This document shows, in pieces, positions 45,160 to 55,369 of a stretch of DNA of 64,000 nt. Under the pieces are notes generated by a model. That model was not told the DNA's origin and ran no database searches. It was given only the letters and a program-made list of their open reading frames with translations. The stretch is from assembly GCA_018136815.1 (NCBI GenBank), contig CM030941.1, positions 3,925,559 to 3,989,558 on the forward strand, in the 5' to 3' direction. The position numbers and the translations under genes are program-made. The DNA comes from Isochrysis galbana. Lineage: Eukaryota; Haptophyta; Isochrysidales; Isochrysidaceae. Numbering within the stretch: position 1 is the first letter of the stretch; every line of letters begins with the position of its first letter.

Positions 45160-47190
45160 TCGACGGACGCCGCGTCGGCTCCGCGGATCTACGGTTTTCC
45201 TTGACTTTTCTACGTCAAGTTTTGCCAAGACCTAGCGGTTGCGCAAACGCGTAGTCTCAAAGACTACCGTGTAGTCTTGGGAGGGGGGGGGAAGACAACG
45301 GAAAATGTTAGCCTCATTGCCGCCTCATTATCAACGGCCAGCAAAGCCTCGCCACGGCGCCACGGTCCGCCCCCCTCCCCTTGAGAGTCTCCCCTATCAT
45401 CTCCCTGCTTTGGGTGCCCAGGTTTGCCCTGACAACCCACTAAACAGCGCCCGACAGCCGTGGGGTCAGCAAGTGCTCGGGCGCCTGGCGAGCGCGCCGA
45501 GCGATTCCCAAATTGGTACCCTCTTGCGGAGACCCCAAGCGATCGGGTCGCGGCGGCACCAAGCGTAGTTGCAGCGCACATTACAATCCCGCTGGTTGTG
45601 TGCCAGATTGTACGCCCTGTAATGACGTTGCCAGTGTGCGCGTGTGCGTGATCACCTTCAGCGTCTGGAGTTTGCGTTGCGTGTTGCGCGACGGCGACGG
45701 TGATCTGCCGCACTTCCGATCGATCAAAATTTTGCATCAATGGCGTCGAGCGTCACATACTTGTGATGTTTGTGCGTAGCATCGCCCGTGCGATGTCCGG
45801 TGAGCGACCGACGGCCAACGGTCATATCAAACCTATATGACCGTGATAATAGAGGTCAAAACAAACGTATTTTAATGATAGGATCAACGAAAATAAAACA
45901 CTTGATTCTCCCGTAAACGCCCGGTTTCTTCTGTGCTCAAGTCGACTGTGAAGAGGGCTTCTTCGGACTTCGGTCCACTGCGATGGCGCCTCGGAGAGGG
46001 GTGTCCGATGGGCCACCGGCCAGGGCTCCTCTGGAAGGCAGGCCAGAGGGATCGAGATGGCCGGGCCTGCATCGGCGTGGGTGCGCTGCCTACTCCCGTC
46101 GCGGTCCAGGTGGGGTCCATCGCGTTTGCGATCGTCCATGGGCCGGCAAATGCCGGCCTCTCGCTGTACGAGACCCCCTCGTCAGCATGCCAGCTAGTGT
46201 GGGGGGGCAGCAATTCGTTGTGAGGGCTCTTTTTTGGCGTCAGGCCTCGGCTTCTGGTCTAAGGTGGCCGCAGGCGCCGCGGAAGCACCCGCGCGCGGGC
46301 GCCATGTACCGCTCATGGTAGGGTGAGAGTCCCCACGGGAGGGGATTTCTTTTATACCGGCGCATCGCGTATTTGGAAACGAGGGGTACCAAATGAAGGC
46401 AAACGACCTTCTTAAGTATGGAGTATGGTTAAAAAGCCCCTGTTTGACCGCCCTAGCCATCTGAGCTGCCGCCGCCCACCACCTACTTCCGTCCTCCCCT
46501 TCCTTCCCCCATCCACTGAGGTTGCGGCTGAGACGAACGGCGCTGTCGCGCGCACCCTACCGCTACCTCCCGAGAGAGGGAGAGAGAGGGAGGGAGGGAG
46601 GGAGAGAGGGAGAGAGAGGGAGAGAAGGAGGGAGGGAGGGAGGGAGAGCTCCCTAGCTCCCTAGCCGCCTGCTCACTCCCTCGCTCCCTCGCTTACTCCC
46701 TCACTGCCTTGATCACTCGCTCGCTCGCTCGCTCTTCTTCCCTCCCCTCCCTCCCCTCCCTTCCCTCCCTCCCCTCCCTCCCTCCCTCCCCTCCCTTGCC
46801 CGCTCCTACTCCCCGAGTCAAATGGCGCAGGAGCTGGCGATGCCGCACGGCGCCCTGGCCACGCCCACAGTCTGGGGAACGGTGGAGGCGGACGAACTCG
46901 AGGGCAATGCTTTCGAGTGGTCTGCCGTCGGGGAGATCCGGCCACGCGAAACTCGTGCGCGGCAATTGAGGCCATTTTCTATGTACGGATACTAGTACTC
47001 GTAAGTCGGCAGATGTGCGGTTAGATTTTGATTGTTGTCATAAGTTAGAAGTGTTACATACTGACATTCTAACGTATGTACTAACATTATACTACCTTAT
47101 ATCAGGCTGATATCAGGTCTGATATCAGGTATCAGGTTGGTGAAACCTGATGACCTGATACCTGACGTCCCATCACTGAGAGAGAGAGAG
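45160..47190. other. Intergenic stretch, no supported gene
   Basis: Open frames at 45264-46300 have no recognisable domain. GGTCATATCAAACCTATATGACC near 45819 is a small inverted repeat (split: GGTCATAT and ATATGACC). TGTTTGACCGCCCTA occurs at 46440. A purine tract at 46565-46650 is followed by CT-rich DNA, and near 47104-47165 there are tandem ATCAGGT-type motifs that also pair as an inverted repeat. Confidence 0.4.
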
Positions 47191-47233
47191 AGAGAGAGAG
47201 AGACTCTAGAGAGAGAGAGAGAGAGAGAGAACC

Positions 47234-47464
47234 CCCCGTTTGCTCTCGGGGGATTCCCTCTCCCCCCGAGAGCTACTGGGGGATCCGCTTACGGCACCCC
47301 CCAGGAGCAATCTCCCGATAGCTCTCGGGGGATTTTCTCGGTCCCCCGATAGCTCTCGGTGGGGCTGTTGCTGTTGGCGATCGGGAGAAAATAGAAAATT
47401 CCCCCCCGATAGCTCCTGGGGGCCCCCGAGAGCTCCTGGGGGGCGTTGGCTCCTGGGGGGTAAC
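47234..47464. repeat. Cluster of AGCT-core palindromes
   Basis: Roughly eight copies or half-copies of CCCCCGATAGCTCTCGGGGG and the variant CCCCCAGGAGCT, spaced irregularly on both strands. The last 65 bp match 18572-18640 inverted. Confidence 0.8.
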
Positions 47465-47520
47465 ATACATATGTATTTGGCCACTGGCCAAATACGGTCA
47501 ATACGTATTTCCCATCTAGG
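47465..47520 (+). mobile_element. Short TIR element, right end only
   Basis: ACATATGTATTTGGCC, then CGTATTTCCCATCTAGG. Truncated on the left, where it joins the palindrome cluster. Confidence 0.8.
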
Positions 47521-47639
47521 GTCATCACGCCCGCAAGACGCGCCGCTGAGCCCTGAGTGTGTGCCCAACTTGGACCGTGGACAGCCGTCGCCAGAGCCCC
47601 CCTTCCGGTACACTTCCTTCCCGCAGCTCGCCTCGCCTC

Positions 47640-47880
47640 GCCGTCTCCCTCTCTCTCCCTCTCGCTTCCTCGCTCGCTCGCGCCCTCCCTCTCCCTCTCT
47701 CCCTCTCCCTCTCTCTCTCCCCTCTCTCGCTCCCTCCCTCCTTCCCTCCCTCCCTCTTCCTCTCTCCCTCCCTCTCTCCCTCCCTGTCTCCCTTCCTCTC
47801 TGTCCATTCCTCCCTCCCTTCCTCTCTCCCTCTTTCCCTTCCTCGCTCCTTTCCTCAGCTCCCTCGCTCTCCCTCTCTCT
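47640..47880. repeat. CT-rich low-complexity tract upstream of the Mg2+ transporter gene
   Basis: Irregular CTCT and CCCT repeats about 100-350 bp before the start codon. Confidence 0.85.
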
Positions 47881-47984
47881 TCACCGGCATCACCCTCAGA
47901 AAGCCTCCATCCACCGCTCGGCTCCCCCTTCCACTCTTCTCCCATTGACTCCCGCCGTCCCGATCCCGCCTCGCTGCGCTACGA

Positions 47985-48803
47985 ATGCCGGCCGAGCATT
48001 TCATAGCCGAGCGCGCCTTCCTCGAGAAGCTGGGCATCGAAGCGGAGCTCTTCGCGGCCGTCGCAGCTGCCGAAGCGTCGGCTGCAGCCTCACCGCGCGA
48101 GGCGCTTGAACGCGTGGCAGCGCACCTCGTAAAAGGCGCTGAGGTACCAAGCGACGCGCAAGTGAGGAAGGCGCTTCGCCGCCGGCCCGCTGCCTCGAGC
48201 ACGCCCAAGCCGGAGTCAGAGCCGGCGCATGCCGCACACCACGGCCCGCCTGCCCCTGAGGGCGAAGAGAGTATTGGCGCAATGGTGGCCGGGCGCACGG
48301 GCTGGCTTGCTTTCTTCCTCTGCGGCCTACTACTCTGCGAGCGGGTGATGCACGCCTACGAGGCATTGCTCGAAAAGGAGCTTGAGCTCGCTTTCTTCGT
48401 GCCGCTTATTATCGGGCACGGCGGCAACTCTGGTGGGCAGGCTGTTTCGACTGTTATCCGTGCCATCGGTAGGCGCAAGCCATCTGGTGCTGAGGCAGTC
48501 AAGACGGTAATGAGTGAGGCAGTTGCTGGCCTCCTTCAATCGCTGCTGCTCGCCATTGCCGTCGGGCCCTCACTCCACTTCCTCCTTAACACATCCCGAG
48601 GCGTTTCAGCAGTAGTGGCGATCACGCTCCCCTTGCTCGGCGTGTTCGCAAACTCGATGGGCGCACTTCTCCCTTTTGCCGTCTCATGGTCAGGACTCGA
48701 CCCCGCAGTTATCGTGGGCCCCCTCATGACTACACTAGTCGACACTTTGGGCTTGGTGCTCTATCTGTCTTGCGCAACCTTTTACCTAAAATGGGCAGCA
48801 TAG
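47985..48803 (+). CDS. MgtE/SLC41-type Mg2+ transporter, single exon
   Basis: A 272-residue membrane protein with one MgtE transporter domain, which conducts Mg2+ (or another divalent cation). After a soluble, Ala-rich N-terminus of about 100 residues come five hydrophobic segments. Family signatures are PLIIGHGGNSGGQ after the first pair of helices, ANSMGALLPF in the middle, and GLDPAVIVGPLMTTLVDTLG near the C-terminus, where the GLDPA acid contributes to the cation site in MgtE structures. Bacterial MgtE has N and CBS regulatory domains that are absent here. Eukaryotic SLC41 usually has two such domains, so this single-domain form may dimerise. No intron is needed. The start is the first ATG in frame. 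Confidence 0.93.
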   Translation: MPAEHFIAERAFLEKLGIEAELFAAVAAAEASAAASPREALERVAAHLVKGAEVPSDAQVRKALRRRPAASSTPKPESEPAHAAHHGPPAPEGEESIGAMVAGRTGWLAFFLCGLLLCERVMHAYEALLEKELELAFFVPLIIGHGGNSGGQAVSTVIRAIGRRKPSGAEAVKTVMSEAVAGLLQSLLLAIAVGPSLHFLLNTSRGVSAVVAITLPLLGVFANSMGALLPFAVSWSGLDPAVIVGPLMTTLVDTLGLVLYLSCATFYLKWAA

Positions 48804-49249
48804 GTGGTTGGTGCTCGCAACGTATCGAAGCGGCGCTGCAGGTTCCAGAGTGATCGCTCTATTCACCCCGGTTTGTCCCCTGACCCGACTGCCGTCTCAG
48901 ACCAGCAGATATCGGGGTGGAAAACGCGGCGCACGCGTACGTGGCTAAGGAGGCAATTGTTATGCATGTGGCAGTTTAGGAGTGGCATGGAGGGGGACAC
49001 GGAGCGCTCCGTGGTGGTTGATGTCGAGCCAATCAGCCATATTCTCACCATGCCATGAGAACGATGGCAGCGCACCGATGTGCGTATTGTATTGTGTGTC
49101 CTCAGTTGCAGTACGGTCGTAGTGCGTGATGCACGCAGCGGCAGTACTCGTCTCAATGTCGGCGCTTATTGTTGTAGGCACGACGGACACGCCGCTGTCC
49201 ATCCACTGTGAATGCGGTGCGCATGATGATGTTACTGGCCCGGTCACTC
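48804..49249. other. 3' flank of the Mg2+ transporter gene
   Basis: Nothing recognised apart from CCCGGTCACTCACGCATTTT at about 49234-49253, shared with the subtelomeric sequence at 40008. Confidence 0.4.
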
Positions 49250-49502
49250 ACGCATTTTTATTTTTAAAAAGAAAAAAAATCTTCTTAAAAGTTCCCGCTA
49301 CTTGTGCGGCGTGAGGCAGAGTGCTAATGAACCTCCCTACTACCCAAACCTAACCCCTATCAACCCCCTTCCCGTTCCCCAGTTCCCTCTTTAGCGGAGA
49401 AGCTGGTTCCGGGGAGGCCGTGCACGCTGCTTCGGCCAGGAGTCGGAGAGAAGGGGGCGGGAGACTGTGGCTTCTCCATTGTTCTAGCTTTGCTCGGGGC
49501 TC
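49250..49502 (-). repeat. LINE 3' end, inverted copy
   Basis: The reverse complement reads AAGCCACAGTCTCCCGCCC, then CTCCGCTAAAGAGGGAACTG, TGCCTCACGCCGCACAAG and TTTTAAGAAGATTTTTTTTC, parallel to the 16- and 26-kb copies. Only the last coding bases and the 3' UTR remain. Confidence 0.85.
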
Positions 49503-49569
49503 CATGTGCTACATCTCATGTGATCCTTCTTTGATCAAATCAACGTTGTAGTTGCTACTGGACAAGTTT

Positions 49570-49765
49570 ATAGGGCGGTCAAACAGGGGCCTTTTTAAGT
49601 ACTAATATGATGGGGGGTCGACATTTTTGACCGTGAGCGGAAAGCCCCGGCGAGAGCGCCTCGGAGGGTCTCCCCGCCTTTTCAGAATCCTCGTCCGAAA
49701 AGACGGTGCGAAGTCCCGTCGGACCCCCCCCCCCTGCACACGCTCTGGCGGCTCACACGAGCCGA
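49570..49765 (-). repeat. Dispersed repeat ending TGTTTGACCGCCCTA, copy 2
   Basis: Inverted, diverged copy of 19670-19897, retaining both ends of the match. Confidence 0.6.
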
Positions 49766-49950
49766 ACTGGACGTCGCTCCCACTGAGAGATGTGTTTCTT
49801 CAGTCTAAAAGGTGCCTACACACTTCTTAAATTAGGGGTCCGACGCCCCATATTGCCTATAAAGCAAATTTCAAACCCTGGTGCCCCAGCGATGACGTCC
49901 GCGCATGCACATACGCACCACATACAGCTCGCACACGGCCCATTCGGCTG

Positions 49951-50838
49951 TCACAGGATGCTCCTTGACTGTCCCGACCCTCGCCCCGCAGGATTCGCCT
50001 TGGATGGCCGTGCGCAGTGCGCTCTGGGGGTGGGCGATGTGCGTTGGGGTGCGTCAAGATTGTGCACGAGTCGGTAGGCGAGTTTTTCCATCTCCTTCTT
50101 AAAATCCGCGTTCGGATCATTAAGGAACTTGTGGGCGAGATAGGCGTCAACAACCTGCATGCCTAGGTTCGTCGTAAAGAAGCGCATCTTGAAGCTGTTG
50201 GTGAGGATGGCCTTCTCCATCGCCAGATGCCGTTGGCGAAGTCGATTGTGAACGTCGATGGCTGGCTGGGCCTGAGTGTAGTCGTTTAGAACCTTTGGGC
50301 ACGGGCGCTTGCAACAGTCTCGAGGAGCATCGGTGACGCCGATCGCCTCCTCAGGCACGCCGAGCTCCTGGTCGCCTTCATCGAAGATGAACTGGTCACG
50401 TCCGCTCTCCGAGGTGCCCGCAGTGAAAATGTACTTGTGGATGTGGGAGTCCGTCGAGCCCTTGCAGTGGCCGATGGCGTTGATCTGGCACGATTCTTCG
50501 CCTGCAAGGGGCGGCAAAGTTGCGGTGTAGCACGACCAGCGGCCCTCGATTTTCGGGCAGGCGGCAATCAGAGCTGGAGCACAGAACTGCGCTGTGTTCG
50601 TCTTCACGTCGCCGATCATGAAGAGCTGGTACCGCCAGAGCAGGTGCGCAAGCTTTTTACTGGCGAACCATGAATCGCATGCGATTACGCGGCGAGATCC
50701 GAACCATGGCTTGACGAGGCGCAAGCTCTGGGCGGCGGTGTGGCCGATCGCGTACGTCTGGTTTGGCGCTTTGTCCTCGTAGCGATCGGCGAAGAACTCC
50801 TGATTTGGATGTGCCTTCATCACGGAAGACTGGAACAA
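49951..50838 (-). pseudogene. PiggyBac-like transposase, 5'-truncated
   Basis: About 290 residues match the second half of DDE_Tnp_1_7 (PiggyBac/PGBD) transposases: RVIACDSWFASKKLAHLLW around a catalytic Asp, FMIGDVKTNT, then a second region ending in AIDVHNRLRQ with another Asp, and the helical C-terminus (KMRFFTTNLGMQVVDAYLAH). The N-terminus with the first catalytic Asp is replaced at about 50838 by LINE sequence running the other way. No TTAA-flanked ends were found. Confidence 0.8.
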
Positions 50839-50844
50839 CCCAAG

Positions 50845-51150
50845 CGAGCACACGCGGCACACCGCCACGGACGACGATACGATCCGCAAAGAGCTACGAG
50901 AAAGTATTACGTGTGGCTCTACCAGGAACGCAAAAACGTGAGAGACCAAGAGCTTGAGGACACGCTGGACACACGGCCATTAAATCCACATGAAAGAAAC
51001 GCGATTGAAGGGAAGATAACCATGGAGGAACTCCTGAACGCCATCACGCCATCAGCCAAATAGGCAACGGCAAAAGCGCGGGGCCAGACGCGCTCCCAGC
51101 GGAATTCTACAAGAGCTTCACCGACCTAGTTAAACACGACTTTCTGAGGG
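50845..51150 (+). pseudogene. LINE ORF2 fragment (linker to start of RT)
   Basis: YYVWLYQERKN, TMEELLNAI and, after a frameshift near 51056, GKSAGPDALPAEFYKSF. The frame is also shifted near 50905. It matches 13990-14400 and ends abruptly at about 51148. Confidence 0.85.
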
Positions 51151-51423
51151 TGTACGCTGAGGCGGCCGGCCCCAAAGGGAAGCTCCCACAGGAAGCACAG
51201 AAAGCCCCACCTCCACCCACTCAACAACCACCACCGCCCTCGTGCAAGCGAGCGGACCCACAGTCGGAACCGAAACCGATCCAACCTCACACCACACAAT
51301 TCGCTTCCCCCCCTCATGATGAGGAGGAGGAACCGGACGACACCCCCTTCTTCATTCAGCTAGCACAGCTTGCTGAGGACAAGAAGGACATCAAGAGCGA
51401 AGATGTCGCAACCTACATGAAGT
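51151..51423 (+). pseudogene. LINE ORF1 fragment
   Basis: AEAAGPKGKLPQEAQKAP through KSEDVATYMKF, closely matching residues about 95-190 of the ORF1 at 31760. It is joined 5' to an RT fragment (wrong order for an intact LINE) and 3' to the 755-bp repeat family. Confidence 0.85.
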
Positions 51424-51424
51424 T

Positions 51425-51788
51425 TCGACAGGCGACAAGCTCCTCGAGGCCAGCGCTTAGGGGGCAGAGGAGGCTGGGGCTGGGCCCTGGCCTCCCCTGG
51501 CTCTCCCTCGCTGGCGCTCCTGAGCCTCTAGGGCCCCCACGCTGCACCTGTCTGCCTGTCGACCAGGGGGGAGGGGGGGTTGGAGGAATGGGCTGGCCAC
51601 GACTGGCTAGGACGGGCGAATGGGGCGAGCCTGTGACATGAGAGAGTGGGTCAGTAGGGCAGTGTGCTCCGGGCAAAAGCCTTTAGGCATGCCAGGAGGA
51701 TGGGTGGTTCCTCCCCCGTGGCAGGGGAGGAGTGGAGAGAGGGGGCGGCTCGTGCCCCCCCATGGGTCAACCAAGTATAAACTTAGTT
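51425..51788 (+). repeat. 755-bp dispersed repeat, copy 3, 5'-truncated
   Basis: Matches the second half of 2785-3539 and ends at the same AAGTATAAACTTAGTT. The 5' breakpoint lies inside the LINE ORF1 fragment. Confidence 0.85.
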
Positions 51789-52075
51789 ATTTTTAGTAGG
51801 AACAAGACTGCGGTTGTCACCAGTTGTCTAGCTGTGACGGGCGAAGGTGGGGCGCGGTAACACATCGCGACTGCAAGCCTGTAATGGATGATCACCCCCT
51901 TCCCTTGGGCCTGGACAAACGAAAACCAAGTACAGATTTTTCTAGCTACACCGAATGAGAAGGCGTGAATGCGCGTGTGAAGCGAAGCACAGACATACGA
52001 GAGCGGCGGATGCGAGCATCGGGAGCGCATCGTACGGGGACGCACTCGGCGAGCACCCGGCGCCTCGCGCGAGGG
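51789..52075. other. Short intergenic stretch
   Basis: Nothing recognised. Confidence 0.4.
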
Positions 52076-54294
52076 CTATAGGGTGAAGCCGCCCTCCAAG
52101 TCGTCACCGGGCGCACCGGGCTGGCCCTCCGTCGCGAGTACTTGCACAACCTCTGCCTCCTCTCTCGCTAGGCGCCGCTTCACTTTCCGCTTTGCGGTAT
52201 CCCTACGCTTCTTCTCCTTTCGGCTTCCATGGCGCTCTATCCCCTCTCTCGGCGCTGCCGTTATGGGGTCGGCGGTGATGGCCACCTCGACGACGTCATC
52301 ATCGCCGAGGATCACGCGCCCTCTGCCGGGTGCGTGGCTGCGCGCCAGCGAGCCCTCCTCGACGTCGTCGTCCATCGTGAGCTCTATTCCGGGGTTGAGC
52401 CGCTGGAAGCGCTTGGCGCTGCTTGATGCGCCAGCCAGCCGGCCGTGCGGCGCCGGGGGACTCTCATCGCCCCGCCGCAATAGCGTCCGCCACGGCCGAC
52501 GCACGACGAGCACAGTGAGCAGGGTCATTGCCATGCAGCTGCCCACCGCCATCAAACCTAAGCCTAGAAGATTCGGACCGAGTGAGACAACTGTTACGTC
52601 CGGGCCATCGCTCGGCGCCATTGCGCCCACGGCATCGGCCAGCCATGCGAGCCCACCCGGCGGCGGGCGCGGCGGCGGGCGCGGCGGCGGGCGCGGCGGC
52701 GGCGACGGGAACGGCGGCGGCGGTGACGCCTCAGGCGGGCGTGGTGGCGGCGGCGGAGGAAGGCACTCCCTGGGTCGAAATAGCAGTCGACCAACATCTT
52801 GCCAGTGCTTCTGGACCTTCGCAAGATCGCATGCATCCACGTGCCGTTGGGGGCAAAAGGCGTCGAGGACATCCGGGTTGCGGGAGGCGTAACAGCGCAG
52901 CTCCCAGTCGGGCAGCTCGGGCACGGGCGGCGGCGGCGAGGGCGGCGGCGGCGGCGGCGACGGTGCGAGGCAGTCGGTCGACCGCCCCTCGTGCTTGCCG
53001 TAGTTCTCCCAGTGCACTGTGAGCCCCGCCACGTCGCACCTCTCGAGGTCATCCCTGCAGTACTCGTGAAAGAGGTCGGAGTGGCGGTGGGCGTAGCAGC
53101 GCATCTTGTGCACATTATAGACTGGGGGGGGCGGGCTCGCGCGGTGCGCAAGAATGTCGGCGAGCTCGTAGAAGAGGTCCGGGTCGAAGTCGCAGTGGAA
53201 GATCTCACCAACCTCAATCTCGAAGAGCTGCGCGCCGTTGCGACAGATTTGGTTGAAGAGGCACACCTGCGAGAGGGGCGGACGACATGGCATCGGGACG
53301 CATGCCGGCTCTCGCGCCAGCCCGGCGGGCGAAGAGGCAACGTTGGCCGGCCGCCGGCCCACGGCGCACTTCCAGGAAGAAGATCGAGTCCGTTGCGTAG
53401 CCGTCCTTCTTGCACAGCTCGAGCCCGCGCGCCGACCAGCCGGTGCACTTGCCCAACCTCGGGCTCGTGTCGGAGTAGTCGAGCGTCTTGGGCGCCTTCG
53501 CAAAGATGATGGCGGTGCCGCCCTGCCCAGGGATCTTGCCCAGCGCTGCGCACACCTGCGGGCAGGCAAGAGGAGCTCCAGCCGGACGGGCGCGCGTATG
53601 CCACGAGACGCGCGGGTGCACGCCCCACCGCGCACCTGCCACTCCAGGTTCCGGCAGATGTTGTAGGGCACTCGGTTGCCGTACAGCGAGAGGATGTTCC
53701 TGCAGGCGGCAGGCGGAGTGCGCGCGGCTTGAGCGGCAGGCGGAGCGCGCGCGACGAGGGCGGCAGGCGGAGCGCGCGCGACTCGAGCGACATTGACCCG
53801 TGCAGAGGCGGTGCGTCTCACAAGTTGCGGTCGACGCACGCCTGAGCGTGGCCGGCCTTGCCAGGGTCGTGGTTGCAGTACTGGTCGATCCGCTCGTCGA
53901 AGCCGAGCAGCGCAGGCGCGGCCTGTTTGAACTCGTGGATCGAGCGCTGTCGGCCGAGCACGCCAGGGTTGCCCTCATACCTGAGGGTTGGGGTGTGTGT
54001 GTGTGTGTGTGCGCGCGCGCGTGCGCGCGCGGTGGCCCCTGAGTGCGGTGGTAGGCCGAGTCGATCCTTCTCTCACCAGTTAGTGTGGCAGTGCACTCCC
54101 TGCGCGGTCTCGTCAAAGTAGGTCTGCACAGGCTGAGTCCTAGCGTGGTCGTCCCTCACTCTCGCGAAGCAGCTCTCCTCCACCGCAAAGGGAAGAGGCC
54201 AACGGCGCCAGGGCTCAGATCCCCACATGGAGCGGAAGACGAAGCTGTCGTCACGAAGCAGCGCCGCGCACCGCTCGCACTGGGAGCATGCCAT
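52076..54294 (-). CDS. Cys-rich, proline-rich single-pass membrane protein, five exons
   Basis: Probable surface protein. Exons: 54294?-54077, 53980-53822, 53699-53636, 53555-53370, 53266-52076. Introns have GTGAGA, GTGAGA, GTGCGC and GTGCGC donors, and phases 2, 2, 0, 0 agree at every junction. The ectodomain has many cysteines (HCHTNWYEGNPGV, QYCNHDPGKAGHAQACVD, KCTGWSARGLELCKKDG). It then has two repeats of a 48-residue module, RCYAxR...C......CDxA.....HW...G......C, separated by poly-proline linkers as in hydroxyproline-rich wall proteins. A hydrophobic span (LLGLGLMAVGSCMAMTLLTVLVV) precedes an acidic then strongly basic tail (KEKKRRDTAKRKVKRRL). Similar CY...HW...EGR repeats occur in algal proteins, but I cannot assign a function. 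The 5' end is unresolved: no signal peptide is seen, so an upstream exon is likely. Confidence 0.75.
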
Positions 54295-54756
54295 GCGCCG
54301 CCCAGCAATCCTCCCCCCGCCCCCCCTCCGCCCCCTCCCGCCGCCCCCCACAGGGCGCGGCGGGCTCTCCTTCTCTCGTTTCTCTCTCCCTTCTCTCTCT
54401 CTCTTCTCACCTCTCTTTTCCTCCTTTTCCTCTCTCTCGCTCTCGATCTCTCGTCTCCTCTCCCTCTCTCTCTTGTTCTCTCTCTTTCTCCCTCTCTCTC
54501 CCGATCTCTGCGCTTCTCTCTCGCTCTGCCCTCTCTCCTCTCCTCTCTCCCCTACCCCCTCTCTCCTCTTAAACCCCATCTCGCCTCGCCCTCCCCCCCA
54601 GGCCCCTCTTTCCTCCTCTCTCTCTCTCTCTGTCGCCCTCGGGATATTTCGCTCCCAGGTTGCCGAGGAGAGAGAGAGGGGGAGAGAGAGAGACAGAGAG
54701 AAGAGAGAGAGAAGAGAGAGAGAGAGGAGAGGGTACCACCAGGCTACACACGCACA

Positions 54757-54843
<87 letters not shown>

Positions 54844-55369
54844 GCTGTTGCTTGCTCACCAATCTTCCCATCGTCTGTAGTATTTTGTACTCTACCTCCT
54901 TCTCCTCTAGATTCCACCGCTCCGCCCTCCAACAAGCTCCCTCTTTTCTATTTACTCTCTCTCCACCTCCTTATTCTCCCTCTCCCTCTCCCTCTCGTTC
55001 TCTATCTCCTCTCTCCCTCTCTCTCTTCTCCTCTCCCCCCCCCCCCAGGACAGAATCATTCCGCGTCGGCGTTCGGCGGCGTCTCCCCCTTCGGCCCACC
55101 CACTGAGTACTACTTACTTACTCATTCACTCACCTTCTTAGCTCTACTCACTTGTATTGCGAAGGAAGCCGCTTCACACCGCCCTCCCCCACCACCACAC
55201 ACCGGGTACAACTAGAGGTCTTTTGCGGGGTTTTAGGAAGGTTGAAAGAACGGGCTTGAAATAGTTCTGTGGAGGGCTCTTGCAACTGCTCCACAAAATG
55301 TAAAATCGCTTCTTGGTTCCAACAAGTAGTTGAAAGAGAGCGCGCGCACTGTTGGGCCCCTCCCGCGAG
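54295..55369. repeat. CT/GA low-complexity region with (CT)n microsatellite
   Basis: CT-rich from 54360 to 54630 and GA-rich from 54665 to 54735. A pure (CT)n tract of about 80 bp lies at 54760-54840, and further CT-rich DNA extends to about 55040. It separates two divergent genes. Ser/Leu-repeat frames here are artefacts. Confidence 0.85.

Noticed and set aside
45884-46321. Possible gene on either strand
   Set aside because: Both strands are open with no domain, no convincing splice sites and no clear start.
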